A DNA stretch of 64,000 bases from Zychaea mexicana. Its lineage: Eukaryota > Mucoromycota > Mucoromycetes > Mucorales > Lichtheimiaceae. Positions 59,092 to 64,000 of this stretch are shown piece by piece. The notes under the pieces were generated by a model. It was not told the DNA's origin, made no database searches, and worked only from the letters and a program-made list of their open reading frames with translations. Numbering within the stretch: the stretch's first letter is position 1; the number at the start of each line of letters is the position of its first letter. The DNA lies in assembly GCF_025766255.1 (NCBI RefSeq), contig NW_026516665.1, forward strand, positions 744,001-808,000, given 5' to 3'. Position numbers and translations under genes: made by a program.

Positions 59092-60838
59092 CTTTGTGGA
59101 TGTGCGTCTAACGAGTATAGTGTATGTTGGGGATAGCAGTAGTAGTGTGAAACGTATGTTTACAAAAATGGTGCGTTGAACGGGGAATTAGCTTGTAATT
59201 CCCTATATCTAGAAAGGTTATAGGAGCTACGTATGTGATTGTTATCCGGAACCGCCGATGTCGGATTATATATGCCTGGGCAAGTTTTTTTAGGCTTAGC
59301 TTTTGTGTATTAGCCGCTGTCGGTGCTATAACGGGGCTTGGTAAATCGTCTTGACATGTCACGCTGGCGCGGGCTTACCGTTGAGAAAAGAAGCTAACAT
59401 ACAGGAACCTCGACTAACGAGGTTCCAGTTGCTGAAAAAGCTGTTTCTCATCCGACCAGATGAAAGTGATACAGCACTACATTCTAGCTGTTTTGCTACA
59501 TCGTGTTTCTCATATTAAACTTCGTCATCTGGGCTTTTCGGCTTATTGTAGACAGTCTCTATAGCTATAAGAGCTCAACAATACCGGGCCATAAAGCTTG
59601 TAAAGAAAAATCAAATATGTTCATTTAGAGTACATGTATGTATGTGGTAAGTATATGATTATTTGATGCTTCCATAAGTGCTAGTCGTGTGCGAGTGTGT
59701 ATGATAGGGTTCTATAGATTGATGCTTTATATCGATGACTTCATCCGTGACCATGTTTATAGATAAAGTACTGTGAATGCAAGCTTAAACTACGGGCGTG
59801 TCGTAAACAACTTCTTTGAACGAATTTGCCTCTTTCCCCGATAGTTCCATGCCGTTATTCTGATTATAGCTAAGCCGCTATAATAAACACTGATGTGATA
59901 GTGACCCGTTTGGTGCTCAAAAAAAGATAATAATAGGTCGCTACATTAAGCACTCCATGACTACATGAGTAGTCGAACAGCAAGCTCCCCGCGGATCCTA
60001 AATATAGCACAGAAAGATGTCAACGGTCCATAAACGGGGCTGCTACGGTTATTCCAATTTCACCAATAGTTGCTAAACTGTTGTTGAGTTTATGATATTG
60101 ACATTAGCTAACTATGGGAACAGCCAAAGTATAATGTAATAAGCAGCATGTGTAGAGTAGGATTAGCTTGACAGAATTTAACCATGATAACTACGGCAAA
60201 CATTTGCAGCATATAGTATAGCATCACCATTTGGTGAGTAACAAGACGCTTGCTATCATACTATCATACATAAGTAACACTCCGTTATTTCTGTGGTATC
60301 AATTGAAAAAGAGTGTACAAACGTTCGTTGTATAGTATCCAATTATAGCACTGGCATTGAACCGTAACTCATCAAAAATGGAAACTTACCCAGCCTTGTG
60401 TTCTCCATATTTTCTTTTACAGGAAGCGATATCCACAAATAGGGAACATTCCAAACGCCACACTGGAAGTATTTAGCCGTGAAAACAATAAAGACCCTCA
60501 AAGAAATAGACAGGTTGAGCCACCCAGCCGAGGATTATGATGCCAGCAATGAGCCGGTGCCAGAGCATATCTTATAGATGACGGTCTGCTGTTCAAAGAA
60601 TTTTTACAAAAATGAGCAGATGATGTATGAATTTATTACACACTATTACGCTTAGTTACTATCGTTGCCCGATCTGGTTTGGGAGAGCTACATACATACT
60701 AAGCATATACATTCCTGGCAATTGTTGCTGCTGCTTTAAAAATTCGGCGAAACTGCAAGATTTGACTGTAGGTCAGTGTGATTGAACAATAACTTTCAAA
60801 TCCTTCCTTCCATTTTCAGCCATGCGCGCAAAGAGAGA
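59092..60838. other. Intergenic, protease upstream region
   Basis: 1.75 kb between the protease start and element B with no convincing gene. The only clear structure is a perfect hairpin at 59404-59426. The minus frame 59108-59362 is not supported by any motif. Confidence 0.4.
59404..59426. repeat. Perfect 9-bp stem-loop GGAACCTCG-ACTAA-CGAGGTTCC
   Basis: The stem is perfect with a 5-nt loop, preceded by TACA. The sequence CAGGAACCTCGACTAACGAGG resembles the outer end of pogo/Tigger-type terminal repeats, but no matching opposite end was found nearby. It may be a solo transposon end or a regulatory palindrome about 310 bp upstream of the protease. Confidence 0.5.
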
Positions 60839-60840
60839 TA

Positions 60841-63800
60841 TGGTGCCCGCCACCTAGAAACGTAAATTTTTGGACCAATTTTTGATGCTTTATTTCAACT
60901 TTTTTCACTTATACAACCTACTTTTTTGGCTTCATAGAACGATAGAGAGAGGCTCAAAGAGCAATTCTATGAAGCGTTTTTATTTACTTACAGGCAAAAA
61001 AAATTGAGAAATAAAGCGTCGAAGTTGGGGTAGATTCGAAAATTTAGCAGAGGATTTTGTCAGAATGTCCACCCCACCATACACTAGTGTATGACATTGA
61101 ATCGGCGATCTCCATATTAGGAAGGTAGTGTAACATTAGTGATAAGCGCCGGTGCAATATATACCTCAGCCTTCCAATCAACATTGACTGTAATGGTGCC
61201 ATGTAAATTATAAGTAGGATGACAAAGTTTTATTGTTCCTTCTTCTTCCAAAACATTCCATACAATGGGGAGACTCAACAAGCGCCAGAAGCACCTTAAA
61301 AGCATGCAAGAGTCAAAGAACACACTCAAGTAAATTTCTTGTGCATTCAAAGAGAACTGTCAGTTTTTAAGAATCATTTGAGAGTAGTTTGTTTACATTA
61401 AGTCATCCTACCCCTCATTACTAGCGTTAATGAGCCTACTTGGGTACCACTTGTGGATAACGTGAACGAAAGTGAATACAATGAGCTTTTCGATTTCGAC
61501 GATGAAATGTGGGAGGATACTGCCGAAAGTACCAATCAAGACGCTGCTGATGCAGAGGACTGGCAGCTGCTTGGAGTTTCTGCAACAACCTTAGTAGATT
61601 CTGCCACCAATTTGAGTCTTGAGTGGAGAGATGGTGCTGATGACTACCTTCCAGACTGTAGAGGTGTGATTGACTTATTTCTTCTAGTTTGTTTGTTGAC
61701 TGGTTCATCTTCTTACTGCAGTCGTTTCCAAATACAGGAAATGGCAAAAAAACTGCACAGCGCCGTCGTAGAAATGCAAGAGAGCTCGCTGCATCGGGTA
61801 AAAAGCATCGAAAAATAACAGAGTTCTTTGCTGCGTCATCGACCACCGATCCATCGTCATTGTCAGCTGCAGATGAAGCCTTGATCGTTCTCGAAGATCA
61901 ATCGCTAATGAAGGAGAGACATGCGGCTTTGCAACAACTGATGCAGACCAGCCGAAACCAGCAGTCGCCATCAGGCCAAATGAAGCCATACGATGTCCTA
62001 CGGTACAATTGTGTCTTGCAATTCCTGGGATATCTAATCGAGCACCAAGGCCAAAAGAAACAGAAAATCGTCGAATCTGAAAGAATTGCGAAACAATTAG
62101 GTGGTGGTTCCATACAGTATTTGGGTCGGGCAATCAGATCGTGGACCAAATCATATGTTCTCACTAGCAAAGTAACTGCTCATCGCCAAGGCAAGCATTC
62201 TAAGCGAATTTCTCTGCTTGCCGATGAGGATATCAAGCTTGCAATTTGCAAGTGGATCAAAGAGCAGCCCCCACAGCAAAGAAAAGTGGAGCTGATCAGA
62301 AAAAAACTGCAAGAAGATATCATCCCACGAAAGCTCGGTGTGCCGGTGTCGATTGGTGAAAGAACAGTTGCGAGAGCTTTGCACTTGTGGGGATACAAAT
62401 TCCGAAGAAATATGAAGAATGTACGTATGAATGCTTTTTACCATTTGACTATCAATATGCATTGAGTGGATATATCGGTTGAACGGATTTATAAGTTGAG
62501 TGGATGTACAGATCGAGCAGATATTGTAGGCTGAGCTCAGATTCTTTTATAGGTTTTTTACGATGGTCACGAAAGAGATGATGTGGTGAAATATAGAAAG
62601 GAATGGACCAAGAGAATGCTGACATACGCCAAAAATATGGTCACATACACCGGCGAGAGTATGGAAATCGAGTGTGTTCCGGACACTGTACGTAATGGCG
62701 ATACCCGTTATGTGCTAGTTACACACGACGAATGCATTTTCTACTCGAACGACGGTGTCAAATCTGCATGGTTCACTGAGGAAGAAACCGTTTTGACACC
62801 TAAAAGTCAAGGTCAATCAATAATGATTTCTGATTTTATGTGCTCCTGCCATGGATCGTTGAAGATTGATCCAGATGATGAAAGATTTGGTGATCTCCAA
62901 TTCAAGGAATCCAGAGCAATCTTCTATCCTGGCGCGAATAGGGACGGCTACTGGACTAGCATGAATATGGTGAAGCAGTTACGCGAGCGAGCCATCCCGA
63001 TCTTCAATGCACTACATGGAGACGATTGCATTGGTATGTGCACGTGAAGGGAGAATATTATATATTACTTGATTTTGAGTTTTTAACGATCGTAAGTAGC
63101 TGTTTTCTGCTTCGACCAGAGTAGCAATCATAACGCGTTTGCACCAGATGCGTTATGCGTTAATAGAATGAGTCTGCATCCCACAGACGCGGATGCCGAT
63201 CCTGGCAACCATTTTAAGTCCGGATGGTTTTATACCGAGCTCTCCGGGTATGGGAGGGTACCAAAGCCGCAAAACATGTATTTCAAAGATGATAATGGAC
63301 AACTGAAGTTCAAAGGCATCAAAAGAGTAAGTGATCATATTTTTTTTAGCTTGAAGCTAATGCCGATATATATGTTTTCTGTGCACCAAGATCTTGTCCT
63401 GTATCTATCATTTATAAAATGGTTTAGATCTTGCAAGAGCGTGGCGCATGGATTCCTGGTCTATTGTTGACATGTAAGAACAGCCCTGGTACATCTGATA
63501 ACTGCTGTTGCGCTCGTCATCTTCTTGGGTCCCATCCTGATTTTCGGAGACAGGTGACAGCTCTTGCAGAAACTGTTGAAAATGCTGGCCATGTATTCGA
63601 TCTGTACCCCAAGTTTCATTGCGAATGCAACTTTATTGAAAGATACTGGGGTGCTGTAAAGAGAATTGCCAGGGAAGAATGTGATTATAGCTTCAGATCC
63701 CTCTCCCAAAACATTACACAATATTTAGATAGCATTCCTTTAGCTATGATACGTCGCTTTGAGCGAAAAGCATGGCGCTATATTGACGCATATGAGAAAG

Positions 63801-63979
63801 GACTCACTGGACGAAAAGCAGAAAAAGCCGTGAAGAAATATAAATCCCACCGGCGAATTTTCGACATTGATGATCTCACAGACGAAGAATAAATACCGCT
63901 AGCTAAAAATAGAAGTTTATAGAGGCGGAAATTAAAAATTTTGAAATGTCCACTTGTCGTTTCTAGGTGGCGGGCACCA
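60841..63979 (+). mobile_element. Tc1/mariner-like element B, complete (3139 bp)
   Basis: Perfect 22-bp terminal inverted repeats (TGGTGCCCGCCACCTAGAAACG at 60841-60862 and its complement at 63958-63979) are flanked by TA at 60839-60840 and 63980-63981. The TIR shares TGGTGC-CGCCACCT with element A. Inside is a plus-strand spliced transposase gene without visible nonsense codons in its catalytic exons. Perfect ends and an open gene suggest a recent, possibly active copy. Confidence 0.92.
61402..63892 (+). CDS. DDE transposase of element B (Tc1/mariner-like fungal family)
   Basis: Exons are about 61402-61664, 61732-62418, 62553-63032, 63105-63329 and 63427-63892. The first is acidic (ESEYNELFDFDDEMWED) and has no ATG in frame after the stop at 61399, so the start codon is probably in a missed upstream exon. 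Exon 2 has KKHRKITEFFAASS and a DNA-binding-like region (LLADEDIKLAICKWIKEQ, GERTVARALHLWGYKFRR). The catalytic residues are Asp in LVTHDECIFYSND, Asp in FDQSSNHNAF and Glu in FHCECNFIERYWGAVKR. A Cys triplet (DNCCCARHLLGSHPDF) precedes the last, as in many basidiomycete homologues. The protein should cut and join the TIRs of this family, including element A. Confidence 0.82.
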
Positions 63980-64000
63980 TATACAAAACAGGCGCGACAT

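Overview
This is a 64 kb piece of a filamentous fungal genome. Short introns (about 45-100 bp, GT...YAG), dense splitting of conserved genes, moderate GC, and the mix of LINE, Helitron, hAT, pogo, Tc1/mariner-like and PIF/Harbinger-like elements all fit an early-diverging fungus, most likely Mucoromycota (Mucorales-like). That placement is an inference from gene style and repeat families, because no marker in the window settles the taxon.

Left part (1-31.8 kb): a repeat-rich, gene-poor island of nested and duplicated mobile elements. Its core is a two-gene transposon (called D here). One gene is a DDE transposase of the PIF/Harbinger (DDE_Tnp_4) type with a C-terminal chromodomain. The other is a convergent gene for a coiled-coil, Cys-rich protein, and the two stop codons overlap by 4 bp. 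Copy D2 (about 6.1-14.5 kb) is split by four later insertions: a 595-bp pogo-like element (6933-7527), a 2.9-kb Tc1/mariner-like element A (7907-10804), a 1238-bp AT-rich chain of hairpins with 449-bp terminal direct repeats (10807-12044), and a 1038-bp hAT-type element (12773-13810). Copy D1 at the left edge shares the element A insertion but lacks the hairpin and hAT insertions, which gives the order of events. A one-gene relative, D3, lies at about 15.96-17.89 kb. Between the D copies are three copies, all partial or broken, of an uncharacterised spliced gene family. A 1.55-kb segment at 3.3-4.85 kb recurs at 30.3-31.8 kb. A nearly full-length LINE (21.1-26.9 kb, minus strand, with a few frameshifts) and a truncated Helitron (27.1-28.5 kb) follow.

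Middle and right part (33.4-59.1 kb): ordinary, apparently intact, intron-rich housekeeping genes. In order: a coiled-coil protein with a C-terminal SH3BGR/glutaredoxin-like domain (minus); a membrane-anchored alpha/beta hydrolase (minus); RCC1, the Ran exchange factor (plus); a Hog1/p38-type MAP kinase with a TGY loop (plus, 11 exons, 371 aa); the ABC-F ribosome-biogenesis ATPase ARB1 (minus, 603 aa); the 40S maturation factor TSR1 (plus, 9 exons, 794 aa); uroporphyrinogen decarboxylase HEM12 (plus, 367 aa); and a secreted subtilisin-like protease with a PA domain (minus, 913 aa). ARB1 and TSR1 both serve ribosome assembly, but nothing shows co-regulation.

Right edge (60.84-63.98 kb): element B, a complete-looking Tc1/mariner-like element with perfect 22-bp terminal inverted repeats and TA target duplications. 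It is a relative of the decayed element A and encodes a five-exon DDE transposase. All coordinates were read by eye. Spliced lengths that divide by three support the exon maps of RCC1, HOG1, ARB1, TSR1, HEM12 and the protease; maps of the remaining genes are approximate.
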